DNA of 40,874 nucleotides from Acaryochloris sp. IP29b_bin.148 (GTDB lineage: Bacteria; Cyanobacteriota; Cyanobacteriia; Thermosynechococcales; Thermosynechococcaceae), in assembly GCF_028285565.1 (NCBI RefSeq), contig NZ_JANQOY010000151.1:1-40874 (forward strand), written 5' to 3'. This document shows, piece by piece, positions 8,764 through 17,307 of this stretch. The translations under genes were made by a program, and so were the position numbers. The notes beneath the pieces are model-generated. The model ran no database searches. It was given only the letters and a program-made list of their open reading frames with translations, and had not been told where the DNA came from. Positions within the stretch are counted from its first letter, which is position 1, and the number at the start of each line of letters is the position of its first letter.

Positions 8764-9932
8764 AGGCTTTAAAATCGCTAACCCACCGCACTCCCCTGGG
8801 GTGGTTGCAGCTTAGCCACGAAAAAGGGCGATTATTCGTTGCCCTCGCAGGGATTGCCTTTGCCGACGTTTTGATGTTTATGCAAATGGGGTTTCAAGAC
8901 TCCCTGTTTGTTAGCAATACTCAACTGCATCGTTCCCTGAATGCGGACATTGTGCTGCTCAGTCCCCAGGCCCGGAATTTACAGGCCCTGTCTACCTTTA
9001 CCCGACGACGACTCTATCAAGCTCAGGATATTCCCGGCGTCCAATCCGCCGACCCCCTGTATGTGAGCACCCTCAACTGGAAAAACCCCCAAACCAAGCG
9101 AGAAACGGTGGTTCAAGTTTTAGGCTTTAACCCTGACCGCCCCGCATTAACCTTACCGGGACTCAACCAGCAACTCGCGCAGGTGAAGCAACCCGATGCA
9201 TTTTTGTTTGATCGCGGTGCTCGGGGAGATTATGCCGAAACCTTTGCCCAAATTGATCGAGGGCAACTTGTGCAAACAGAAGCCCAGCGGCGTACCATCA
9301 CTATTTCTGGGCTATTTCAGATGGGGGCTTCCTTTGGGGCCGATGGTACCTTAGTCACTAGCGATCAAAATTTTCTCCTGCAATTTCCCCGACGGCAAGC
9401 GAGCAGCATTAATTTGGGGCTGATTCAATTGGAGGAGAATGCCAACCTTGACCAAGTGGTTGCCGCTCTTGATGATCATCTCCCTGAAGATGTGCGGGTA
9501 CTCACCCTAGAGCAGTTTATTGAATTTGAAACGGCTTACTGGCAGGTTCGTAGTCCCGTAGGATTTATTTTTGGACTAGGGACAGCGATGGCCTTTGTGG
9601 TGGGTGTTGTGATCGTCTATCAAGTATTGTCCACAGACGTTAATGCCCATATCCGAGAATATGCCACCTTTAAGGCGATGGGCTACCAGAACCGCTACCT
9701 ACTGGGTGTGGTGTTTGAAGAAGCGATTATTCTAGCCTTGTTTGGATTTATCCCAGGGGCAATCCTGCCCGTTGGCCTCTACAGCCTCACCCGCTCTGCC
9801 ACAGCGCTACCTGTATTTATGACCACCGCTCGGGCAATCACGGTGTTTCTGTTAACGGTGGTGATGTGTTCGCTCTCGGGTGCGATCGCAACCCGGAAAC
9901 TCCAATCCGCCGACCCTGCTGATATGTTTTAG
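8760..9932 (+). CDS. devC: DevC-like ABC exporter permease (FtsX-type)
   Basis: 390 residues. It has a first membrane helix near residues 25-45 (FVALAGIAFADVLMFMQMGF, characteristic of DevC), a large periplasmic domain to about residue 265, then three helices (about 268-292, 320-345, 355-378). This is the MacB/FtsX topology. The phrase YQVLSTDVNAHIREYATFKAMGY matches the conserved cytoplasmic coupling loop of DevC proteins. It sits in a compact operon: a 4-bp overlap with devB and 18 bp to devA. It should form a homodimer working with DevA and DevB. The substrate cannot be read from sequence. Homology to heterocyst glycolipid exporters does not imply heterocysts here. Confidence 0.92.
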   Translation: MKALKSLTHRTPLGWLQLSHEKGRLFVALAGIAFADVLMFMQMGFQDSLFVSNTQLHRSLNADIVLLSPQARNLQALSTFTRRRLYQAQDIPGVQSADPLYVSTLNWKNPQTKRETVVQVLGFNPDRPALTLPGLNQQLAQVKQPDAFLFDRGARGDYAETFAQIDRGQLVQTEAQRRTITISGLFQMGASFGADGTLVTSDQNFLLQFPRRQASSINLGLIQLEENANLDQVVAALDDHLPEDVRVLTLEQFIEFETAYWQVRSPVGFIFGLGTAMAFVVGVVIVYQVLSTDVNAHIREYATFKAMGYQNRYLLGVVFEEAIILALFGFIPGAILPVGLYSLTRSATALPVFMTTARAITVFLLTVVMCSLSGAIATRKLQSADPADMF

Positions 9933-9950
9933 CCCCCAGGAACCATAACT

Positions 9951-10664
9951 ATGAAAGACCCCGTTATCTCGATTCATCATCTCGATCATTTCTTTGGTCA
10001 GGGTCGCCTGCGTAAACAGGTGCTATTCGATATCCACCTAGATATTGCCGCAGGAGAAATTGTCTTGATGACTGGTCCCTCCGGGTCGGGGAAAACAACC
10101 TTATTAACTCTAGTCGGTGGATTGCGATCGGCTCAAAAGGGCAGTCTCAAAATCCTGGGCCAGGAATTAGCAGGGGCAAAAGAAAAGGATCTGGTGCAAG
10201 CCCGTCGCCACAATGGCTATATTTTTCAGGCCCATAATTTACACCGCAGTTTAACGGCCCTGCAAAACGTAAAGATGGGGCTAGAAGTAACAGGCACTCG
10301 ATCCCCCCAAGCGATGGTGGAGCAAGCAACGGCGATTCTGAATCAGGTGGGGCTGGGCGATCATATTCACTACTATCCCGATGATCTGTCTGGGGGCCAA
10401 AAGCAACGGGTTGCGATCGCAAGAGCATTAGTCAGTCATCCTGCCATTGTCCTCGCGGACGAACCCACGGCAGCACTTGATAGTAAGTCCGGTCGGGATG
10501 TGGTGAATCTCATGCAAACTCTGGCCAAAGAGCAGGGTTGCACCATTCTACTGGTCACCCACGACAATCGCATCCTTGATGTAGCCGATCGGATTGTGCA
10601 TATGGAAGATGGCCGTTTAGAAGCCAACACTCTTACGGCAGAAGCCCCTCCGCACGCGGCCTAA
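9951..10664 (+). CDS. devA: DevA-like ABC exporter ATP-binding protein
   Basis: 237 residues. It has Walker A GPSGSGKTT at 42-50, signature LSGGQKQRV near 146-154, Walker B VLADEP at 167-172 and an H-loop in LLVTHDNRI. It belongs to the MacB/LolD-like class and is the ATPase of the DevBCA-type complex. The start ATG has AGGA about 9 nt upstream. Its stop faces the convergent TpsB gene with 67 bp between them. No strong terminator is visible, only a 12-bp palindrome (AAGTCTAGACTT, 10663-10674) overlapping the stop codon. Confidence 0.93.
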   Translation: MKDPVISIHHLDHFFGQGRLRKQVLFDIHLDIAAGEIVLMTGPSGSGKTTLLTLVGGLRSAQKGSLKILGQELAGAKEKDLVQARRHNGYIFQAHNLHRSLTALQNVKMGLEVTGTRSPQAMVEQATAILNQVGLGDHIHYYPDDLSGGQKQRVAIARALVSHPAIVLADEPTAALDSKSGRDVVNLMQTLAKEQGCTILLVTHDNRILDVADRIVHMEDGRLEANTLTAEAPPHAA

Positions 10665-10731
10665 GTCTAGACTTGCGCTATTCCCATGGAAATTACATCG
10701 GTACTTGTGAGAACGGCATTCGCAGCATGTT

Positions 10732-12519
10732 CTAAAACGGACTGACCACGATCGAGAAAAATAATTGGCTATCGTCGAACCCACTCGTATCTCGACCAAT
10801 CGACAGAATGGGAATTCCCCAGTCCAGCCGAGCTGACATTAAATCAGACCACTGCCACCGTAGCCCTAAACCCACGGCAGCTAAAGTCTCTGCGTCGGAA
10901 CCTGGAGTATGGCTCCACCCATGGCCAATATCAACAAATGGAGCTAGCTGTAAGAGTCCCTCTTGGTTATTACCCAATCGGACAATGGGAAGGCGATACT
11001 CGGCTGAACCAAATAGGCCATTGTCAACCAGTAATCTATTTTGCGGATAGCCTCGAACGCTATTAAGTCCACCGAGACCGTACTGTTGCAACGGCACCAA
11101 AGCTCGATCAGAAAATTGAGCACTGGAACGCAACAGCAACAGATTATTCGGTGCAAATTGCTTGACCCATTGTGCTTGCCCTCGCCATAGAAAGAAGAGG
11201 CCATCGGGTCCAGTGGGGTTAATCGTCGAGAACAAATCGAGACCTGCGCCAAATTCCGATCGCAACGCTAAGACGGAATCATTGCCTCGCTGTGTCCACT
11301 CTTGAAACAATCGTAACTGAGTGATTTTGGTTCGCCCTTCCTCATCCGCCCCAGGAGAGAGGGGAAAACGGACTCTAGGGATGCCGAAGCGCCCGCCTAA
11401 AAAGGTCTCACTCTCCTGACGACCCAGCGTGATGCCTAAGGCCAGCTCCTTTTGCGGGGTCTGAATCACAGGTTGACGGAAGGTCAGACTCATATCACGA
11501 GAGGTACCTTCGATATCGAGCTGATCGAAGGGTTCTTCTATCACTCGGCTCCACACTTGGCTAAAGCTCGCCCCCAGGGTGCCATTACGAGCATTGACCG
11601 GGAAAGTGTAGCTAAAATCTACCTCATTGCTGCCATCGGTATTGGCATAGCCCAAGCGGGCCGCATCCCCAAAGCCAAAGAGGTTCGCTTCACTCACAAC
11701 AATCTGTCGTTGGAAACTACCAATACTGCCGGAGCGCTGATTATCGAGGACCAACTGCACATCAAAGGTGGACGCTTCTTCCACCTCAACTTGTAAAACA
11801 CTAAGACCGGATTCTGAGCCTGCCGTCAGTTCAGCCGAGAGATTACCAATCAATGGATCGATCTGAAGCAGCCGCATCGCTTCCAGCAACTCATTGACAT
11901 TTAGAGGCGGACCCGAGCCCCGTTGTAATCGCTTCCGCACATAGCTAGATTTCAGATGTTTATTACCTGAAATTTCAATGGCTTCCAGTTTGCCTTCGAC
12001 GACTTGTAACGTAACGATACCGTCTTCGATCACTTGCTCTGCTGGCAGATAGGCCCCTGAGGTGATGTACCCTTCATCAATGTAGTGCTGAGTAATGGCT
12101 GAACGGGCTTCCAACAATTGTGAGAAGGGGACGGCTTCGCCCGTAAAGGGTTGGGTGATTTTATCGAGTTCCGCCTGCTTAAACACCGTACTGCCTTCCA
12201 CACGATATCCCTTGACTTCGATCACGTCAGGATTATCCGGTGAGTCCGGCTGGGGGACAGGTTGCGGTGGTGCATTTAACAGATTATCCGCGGGTGGCAA
12301 TTGCTGCGGCACCGATGGCGGAGATTCAGGTAGCGTCTCAGGTTCAATACGGTTAAAATCAGTCGGTGCCTGCGGAGCCTGGTTGAAATCATTCGGCGCT
12401 TGCGGAGCCTGCGCACCGGCCCTGAGTGGCAAAAGATAGAGTCCCCATAATCCAAAGAAAGTTCTGAACAGTAGCAAGCGGAGACGAATAAAACAACATT
12501 CAGAAGCCATCTTGAGCAT
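10732..12519 (-). CDS. ShlB/FhaC/HecB-type (TpsB) outer-membrane transporter
   Basis: 595 residues. A signal-peptide-like stretch (about residues 10-36) is followed by a Pro/Gln-rich linker containing a short direct repeat (QAPNDFN, QAPTDFN). A first POTRA domain follows (EVKGYRVEGSTVFKQAELDKI, about 103-180), then a second one (LEAIEISGNKHLKSSYVRKRL, about 180-255) and a C-terminal 16-strand-type beta barrel with the SVRGYPQN motif (the VRGY tip of loop 6) and a terminal Phe. This is the TpsB architecture of two-partner secretion, also used by some Omp85-like proteins. No TpsA substrate gene with an N-terminal hemagglutinin secretion domain lies in this window, so it is an orphan here. ATG 12519 and ATG 12510 are both possible starts. 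Confidence 0.9.
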   Translation of the reverse strand: MLKMASECCFIRLRLLLFRTFFGLWGLYLLPLRAGAQAPQAPNDFNQAPQAPTDFNRIEPETLPESPPSVPQQLPPADNLLNAPPQPVPQPDSPDNPDVIEVKGYRVEGSTVFKQAELDKITQPFTGEAVPFSQLLEARSAITQHYIDEGYITSGAYLPAEQVIEDGIVTLQVVEGKLEAIEISGNKHLKSSYVRKRLQRGSGPPLNVNELLEAMRLLQIDPLIGNLSAELTAGSESGLSVLQVEVEEASTFDVQLVLDNQRSGSIGSFQRQIVVSEANLFGFGDAARLGYANTDGSNEVDFSYTFPVNARNGTLGASFSQVWSRVIEEPFDQLDIEGTSRDMSLTFRQPVIQTPQKELALGITLGRQESETFLGGRFGIPRVRFPLSPGADEEGRTKITQLRLFQEWTQRGNDSVLALRSEFGAGLDLFSTINPTGPDGLFFLWRGQAQWVKQFAPNNLLLLRSSAQFSDRALVPLQQYGLGGLNSVRGYPQNRLLVDNGLFGSAEYRLPIVRLGNNQEGLLQLAPFVDIGHGWSHTPGSDAETLAAVGLGLRWQWSDLMSARLDWGIPILSIGRDTSGFDDSQLFFSIVVSPF

Positions 12520-12996
12520 TCATCAGTAACTGTATTAGCTTAAGGATTGGGAAGCGATTCTAATCAGAGTTAAGCTAACTCTAACATCAGGATGTTCTGT
12601 GAAAAATACGCAAGCTTTCACTAATATTTATTTTCCTAACCTAATTAATGACACCAGCCTAGTACCGTCAAAACCTCCCAGCAAAGGAATTTTAACGATA
12701 TTCGCATTTATTGATGAATGCCATTTCATGAGCCGTTATTTCCCCTTGCCCAGCCATCAAACGTCGATACAAAGGTTGACAGATTGAAGAGGGAGTAGTC
12801 TTGCCATTAGCAGTGGGCAAATTGGGAAACTGAAAAGCCAGAGGATGCGAGTTCTGCTGTTTTAGGTGTTTCTGTTAATGAGAGAGGAGCCAACGCTGCC
12901 ACAGGCTCTGAATCAGGAATGCCGATCATGGCTGGAGAAATCCTTTAGAGTGGGTAAGGGTGAAGAACCCTATTCAGCCTTGGTTGTCCCCGTTTT
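12520..12996. other. Divergent intergenic region
   Basis: The region lies between the TpsB gene (minus) and the histidine kinase gene (plus) and must carry both promoters. Short open frames exist (for example 12599-12787 and 12866-13057), but they start with GTG, lack ribosome binding sites and resemble no family I know. I see no RNA gene and no clear operator. Confidence 0.45.
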
Positions 12997-14343
12997 ATGT
13001 TGCTGCCTGCTAGCCTCGAATTCACTAGCCTCTGTCAAACGCAAGTGGCACTCCTGATGCAAAGTTTTGAGGCATCCATGGGGGCCGTTTACTTATCCAA
13101 GGATCTGCCTGCACGACAGCAAGGCGAACTGATTCCCATTGTTATTTATCCAGAAGATCCCGCTCAAGATTTACAACCCGCCATACTCCGATTGCCTGCT
13201 AGTTCTGCGGCCTCTGATGGGGCTGTTGACACCATGCCCTCGCTGACGGCTGGCCAGACCGAGCCTTTGCCACAGCTAGAGATGGGAGAACAGGGGCTGA
13301 CCACTGCACTCTCGGTGACCCAAGCGCAACGCTTAGTGATTCCATTGATTCATGAGGAGATGGTGTTGGGGTTATTGGTGGTTGCTCGCGAACAGCGTTC
13401 CTGGAGTGAGGTGGAGCAATCCCAGTTACAACAGATCGCCGAGACCTTAGCCATTGCCTGTATTTTGGATCAGCGATCGCAATGGTTGGCGAATGCCCAG
13501 TATCAACAGCGAGCGTTGCAGTCTGAACAGCAGCAAACCCTCTCCAATCTGCTCCACCAGTTTCGGAATCCACTCACGGCCTTAAAGACCTTAGGCAAAC
13601 TCTTGCATAAGCGGTTTGACGAAGAGGACAATAACCGCAAAATTGCGGCCAGCATTGTAGAACAGAGCGATCGCTTAGAAGAGATGCTGCGCCAATTTGA
13701 CGGAGCCATTGATCTAGGGGAAGCGGCTATCGAGCCCTTAGATGCAGATGCTTGGGTTTCTACACCTCAATCCCCTCCGCCTGCACTCCCCCCCTCACTA
13801 CCGTTGGGGGAAGAGGCGTTACATCTGCAACCTTGTCAGCTCACGGATATTCTCAAACCCCTGATGCAATCGGCAGTGGGACGAGTAGAGCAAAAGAAAT
13901 TGCAGCTATCCATCAGAATTCCCAAGGATTTGCCTCCCATCCAGGCAGATGCGATGGCTCTGCGGGAGGTCTGTAGCAATTTATTGGATAACGCCTTGAA
14001 ATATACCCCTGCTGGAGGCGAGGTCCAGATAGAGGTTTGTCGCCAATTGTCTAAGGAACATCAACCTGCCCAACTCTTGTTAATTAGCGATAGTGGGCCA
14101 GGGATTCCCCAGGCAGATTTAACCCGAGTGTTTGAGCGGGAATATCGTGGTATCCAGGCACAAACCGATATTCCTGGAACTGGGCTAGGGTTAGCCATTG
14201 CCAAAACGCTAATGGCACAAATGCAGGGCGATCTTCAAGCCTTTAGTCCTCGGATTGATCAGCTAGATCCCTGGGCTGGGGCTGCACCCGGCAGCACCTT
14301 TATGGTTAGGCTGCCCGAAGCTGGCGTCAAGATTTTGGCCTGA
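12997..14343 (+). CDS. Soluble GAF-type sensor histidine kinase
   Basis: 448 residues, no membrane helix. Residues about 1-165 resemble a degenerate GAF sensory domain, ending VIPLIHEEMVLGLLVVARE...QIAETLAIACILDQR. The dimerisation/phosphoacceptor helix carries the H-box HQFRNPLTALK, with the candidate phosphoacceptor His187. The ATPase domain has the N-box REVCSNLLDNALKYTP, G1 ISDSGPGIP and G2 GTGLGLAIAKTL. A Pro-rich linker separates the DHp and catalytic parts. ATG 12997 is the only ATG ahead of the conserved N-terminus before an in-frame stop at 12961. No response regulator is adjacent, so its partner lies elsewhere. The 78-bp gap to the Na+/H+ antiporter leaves co-transcription open. Confidence 0.88.
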   Translation: MLLPASLEFTSLCQTQVALLMQSFEASMGAVYLSKDLPARQQGELIPIVIYPEDPAQDLQPAILRLPASSAASDGAVDTMPSLTAGQTEPLPQLEMGEQGLTTALSVTQAQRLVIPLIHEEMVLGLLVVAREQRSWSEVEQSQLQQIAETLAIACILDQRSQWLANAQYQQRALQSEQQQTLSNLLHQFRNPLTALKTLGKLLHKRFDEEDNNRKIAASIVEQSDRLEEMLRQFDGAIDLGEAAIEPLDADAWVSTPQSPPPALPPSLPLGEEALHLQPCQLTDILKPLMQSAVGRVEQKKLQLSIRIPKDLPPIQADAMALREVCSNLLDNALKYTPAGGEVQIEVCRQLSKEHQPAQLLLISDSGPGIPQADLTRVFEREYRGIQAQTDIPGTGLGLAIAKTLMAQMQGDLQAFSPRIDQLDPWAGAAPGSTFMVRLPEAGVKILA

Positions 14344-14420
14344 ACAGGGTAGCCTATAAGGGGCGAATGGCCGTTTGGTCTCGTGAGTGAATACAAACTA
14401 TTGATAGGGAATAGTACTGA

Positions 14421-16001
14421 ATGCTGTTGAGCAATCCGATGGTGGCTGAGATGGCGATGGAAGCAGAAGATGCGATCGCAAATAATCTCAAGCAATTTTT
14501 GCTAGTATTGTCCGTCTCTTTAAGCGTCGCCACGCTGCCCCAGGTATTTAGCTGGTTTCGGCAAATTCCCTATACCCTGCTGCTGGTGATCGTGGGCTTG
14601 TGCTTAGCCTTTGTTGATGTCCGCTTAGTGGATTTATCGCCAGAACTGATTCTGGCCATCTTCTTGCCACCGTTGCTGTTTGAGGCCGCCTGGAATCTAA
14701 AGTGGTCGGACCTGAAAAAAGATCTTTTCCCCATCTGTCTCTATGCCATTTTTGGAGTGGTGATCACCGTGGGGGGGGTAGCCTTTGGCCTCAATAAATT
14801 TGCCGGAATTTCCCTGACCACCGCTCTGTTAATCGGAGCCAGCTTATCCGCCACCGATCCCGTTTCCGTGATTGCCCTCTTTCGAGAACTCGGGGCAGGC
14901 AAACGCCTTAAAACCTTGATGGAAGGGGAAAGCCTGTTCAACGACGGTATGGCGGTGGTGGCCTTTAGCTTTTTGGTGGGCTTACCCTTGGGCGTCAGTA
15001 CCTTTGAGCCATCTCAGGTGTTGGGACAACTGTTGGCTGTGATTGGCATTGGCATTGGTGTGGGTTCTTTAATTGGGTTTGGTATTTCCTACCTGACTCA
15101 GCGGTTTGATTTACCTTTGGTGGAGCAGTCACTGACGCTGGTATCGGCCTACGGCACCTATTTGCTCACAGAGGATTTGGGCGGGTCTGGCGTGATTGGT
15201 GTAGTCACCACGGGTTTGGTGCTGGGTAACTTCGGCTCTCGAATTGGCATGAACCCGAGAACCCGACTGATTGTCACAGAGTTTTGGGATTTCTTGGCCT
15301 TCTTCGTTAACTCCATTGTCTTTTTGCTGATTGGCGATCAGATTCGGTTTGCCATCCTGGGCGATAACTTAGGCACCATCGTCGTCACGATTTTGGGCAT
15401 GCTGGTGACTCGGGCTATCTCCATTTATGTTCTCGGCCTATTTACCAATGTCACAGCCAAGTCGGACATTCCCCTTAAAGATCAAACGGTCTTATGGTGG
15501 GGCGGCCTCAGAGGGTCTGTGTCCATTGCCTTGGCCTTGAGTGTGCCCGCAGTGCTGGGTGAACGAGAAGAGATTATTGCTACGGTCTTTGGTGTAGTGT
15601 TATTCACCTTATTGGTGCAAGGTTTAACCACTAAGTTTTTGCTGCAAGGATTGGACTTAATCAGCGATCAAACGCAACAGCAGGATTTTTTAGCTGCGAT
15701 CGCACGTCGGACAGCCCTCTCTCGCGTCCTAGAGTATTTGGAGAAAGGAGATGCTCGACCCGGAATTGAGCCGGAATTTTATCGGTATCAAACGGCCTTA
15801 GTCGAAGGACAACTGGCCAAGCTGGAGTCGGAATTGGACGAGATGCAAAAGAAATATCCCGAGTTAAAGGAATTTACGGCAGAACAACTTAAAGAGGAAT
15901 TACTGGCCATAGAAGCGGATACCTATGCGGAATTTGTGCGAGCAGGCCGCCTCAATAAGGAATTAGCCCCGTTCTTAGCTGAGGTCTTTGTCCCGGAATA
16001 A
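14421..16001 (+). CDS. CPA1-family Na+/H+ antiporter (NhaP-like)
   Basis: 526 residues with about 12 predicted membrane helices up to residue ~400, then a hydrophilic, mostly helical cytoplasmic tail of about 120 residues. Conserved CPA1 signatures are ATDPVSVIALFRELGAGKRL in the unwound helix region and EGESLFNDGMAVVAF, which contains the Asn-Asp ion-binding pair. VLWWGGLRGSVSIALALS is a typical late helix. It exchanges Na+ (or K+) for H+ across the plasma or thylakoid membrane. The conserved sequence begins near residue 20, so ATG 14421 or the later ATG 14439/14451 could be the start. It may share a transcript with the kinase 78 bp upstream, which would suggest ion or pH stress input (inference). 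Confidence 0.92.
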   Translation: MLLSNPMVAEMAMEAEDAIANNLKQFLLVLSVSLSVATLPQVFSWFRQIPYTLLLVIVGLCLAFVDVRLVDLSPELILAIFLPPLLFEAAWNLKWSDLKKDLFPICLYAIFGVVITVGGVAFGLNKFAGISLTTALLIGASLSATDPVSVIALFRELGAGKRLKTLMEGESLFNDGMAVVAFSFLVGLPLGVSTFEPSQVLGQLLAVIGIGIGVGSLIGFGISYLTQRFDLPLVEQSLTLVSAYGTYLLTEDLGGSGVIGVVTTGLVLGNFGSRIGMNPRTRLIVTEFWDFLAFFVNSIVFLLIGDQIRFAILGDNLGTIVVTILGMLVTRAISIYVLGLFTNVTAKSDIPLKDQTVLWWGGLRGSVSIALALSVPAVLGEREEIIATVFGVVLFTLLVQGLTTKFLLQGLDLISDQTQQQDFLAAIARRTALSRVLEYLEKGDARPGIEPEFYRYQTALVEGQLAKLESELDEMQKKYPELKEFTAEQLKEELLAIEADTYAEFVRAGRLNKELAPFLAEVFVPE

Positions 16002-16101
16002 ACGACGGGGACATGTAACGGAAAACAACGGTCCCTTAGCAAGACTCTCAAAGTTGAGTATTCTAAGCTAACAAGGTTCCTCAACGTCCCCCCCCGACAT
16101 T

Positions 16102-16665
16102 ATGGCTAAAGATTCTGCTGAGCTTATTCCAGTCAGTCAGTTACAAGAGCGCTACAACGTTAAGCGCTCAGCCCTCTACAATCGTCTATCAGCATTAGAA
16201 TTACAGCCCACCAAAGTGGGGCGGCGGGCTTTTGTCACTCCAGCTGATGTCGGTCGACTGGATGCGTTAGCGGATCATATTGAGGCCGGTGGAACCATCC
16301 ATGATTTTACAGAGCAGCCGTCTGGCATCGATGCTAGCGCTTTAGCGGTTGCAGCTGAAGACGGTATGACTCCCCTCAATCCCAATGCCAACTTTGCTAC
16401 TTTTTTAGAGGCGTTTGCCGCTCGGCCAGAGCCCGTGCAAGCGTTGACCAATCGTCTAGATTTGTTAGAAAAGGCGGCCGCCCATGAATGGTTGTTACCC
16501 ACTTCAGACTTGTCAATGACCTTAGGACTGTCTCGGCGCTCAGTGGGCAAGTATCCCAAGTTTGAACGCTATGGCTTTGTCTTTACCAAGGTGGGCCAGA
16601 TGGGCACCGAAACCTCATGGCGGGTCCAGAAAGCGGCAAAACCGAAAAAGAAATTTAAGCGTTAG
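16102..16665 (+). CDS. Putative DNA-binding protein with two HTH-like segments
   Basis: 187 residues. The N-terminal segment (IPVSQLQERYNVKRSALYNR, then LQPTKVGRRAFVTPADVGRL) fits a MerR/excisionase-like winged helix that reads a wing and a 'P..D/E' helix cap. A C-terminal segment (LLPTSDLSMTLGLSRRSVGK, about residues 132-151) looks like a second helix-turn-helix. The protein ends in a basic KPKKKFKR tail. The middle is acidic and Ala-rich. I do not recognise a named family. A cyanobacterial conserved hypothetical DNA-binding protein is the best description. It lies 100 bp after the antiporter on the same strand. Confidence 0.7.
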   Translation: MAKDSAELIPVSQLQERYNVKRSALYNRLSALELQPTKVGRRAFVTPADVGRLDALADHIEAGGTIHDFTEQPSGIDASALAVAAEDGMTPLNPNANFATFLEAFAARPEPVQALTNRLDLLEKAAAHEWLLPTSDLSMTLGLSRRSVGKYPKFERYGFVFTKVGQMGTETSWRVQKAAKPKKKFKR

Positions 16666-16779
16666 CGTCACCCTTCCCGCCGACAACGTTTATCTGCCAA
16701 TCTTGGGGACGAGTTGCCCATCATTGCTGTGAAGGTATGGGCACACTGAAGTTGGAGGCCAACCACTACGACAGGAAGG

Positions 16780-17307
16780 ATGATGACCTTTCAAGACCTG
16801 TTTTCGCTATTGATTCAATACAAACCGTTGCTTTTAGGGATGATGTTGTTTGCCCCTTGGATAGCATTGGCTATCTGTGTGGTTATCCCAGGCCAAAAAG
16901 AAGAACCCTTTGTATTGAGCTTTAATTTAGGGATGGCCCTTTTGAGTTTGGTCTTGGCGGTTGGCTATTTGCTGTTTGCCACTAACAATGGTGGCTGGGC
17001 TCGGGTGATGCAAGAAGCAGATATTCTACTGATGCTAGCGCCTTGTTACTACGTGGGCATTTCATTTTGGGTGACGAAGCAGCGCCTCCCTTTAAGTCAG
17101 GTTCCAGTTGCCTGCATGGTTCAGGGCATCGCCTTGATCGCAGCAGGGTATCTCGGGCTGGCTTGGATGCTGAAGTCCATGCGAATTGTGGTGTTCTCTT
17201 TTATTCCCTTTCAGTATCTCGTCCTCTTGCTACTGGGGCTCACTGGGATTATGTACTTCGGTTATCTGAGAGTCACGGGGGCTGATACGCGCAAGGATAA
17301 ACGCTAA
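16780..17307 (+). CDS. Integral membrane protein of unknown function
   Basis: 175 residues with about four to five hydrophobic helices (roughly residues 17-36, 46-67, 82-98, 108-128, 137-158) and a positively charged C-terminus (TRKDKR). No catalytic motif is evident. A strong purine-rich AGGAAGG abuts the ATG at 16780. ATG 16783 directly follows and is equally possible. Its last 4 bp overlap the end of the convergent 486-residue gene. Confidence 0.65.
   Translation: MMTFQDLFSLLIQYKPLLLGMMLFAPWIALAICVVIPGQKEEPFVLSFNLGMALLSLVLAVGYLLFATNNGGWARVMQEADILLMLAPCYYVGISFWVTKQRLPLSQVPVACMVQGIALIAAGYLGLAWMLKSMRIVVFSFIPFQYLVLLLLGLTGIMYFGYLRVTGADTRKDKR

Noticed and set aside
10663..10674. 12-bp palindrome AAGTCTAGACTT at the devA stop
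   Set aside because: It has no loop or T-tract for a terminator and lies partly in coding sequence. Probably incidental.
12599..12787. 62-codon open frame between the TpsB and kinase genes
   Set aside because: GTG start, no ribosome binding site, no family resemblance, in an AT-rich promoter region.
12866..13057. 63-codon open frame overlapping the start of the kinase gene
   Set aside because: It overlaps a confident gene by 60 bp in another frame, has a GTG start and no recognisable domain.
13199..13573. 124-codon open frame antisense to the histidine kinase
   Set aside because: It overlaps the conserved GAF and H-box coding region and has no recognisable domain.
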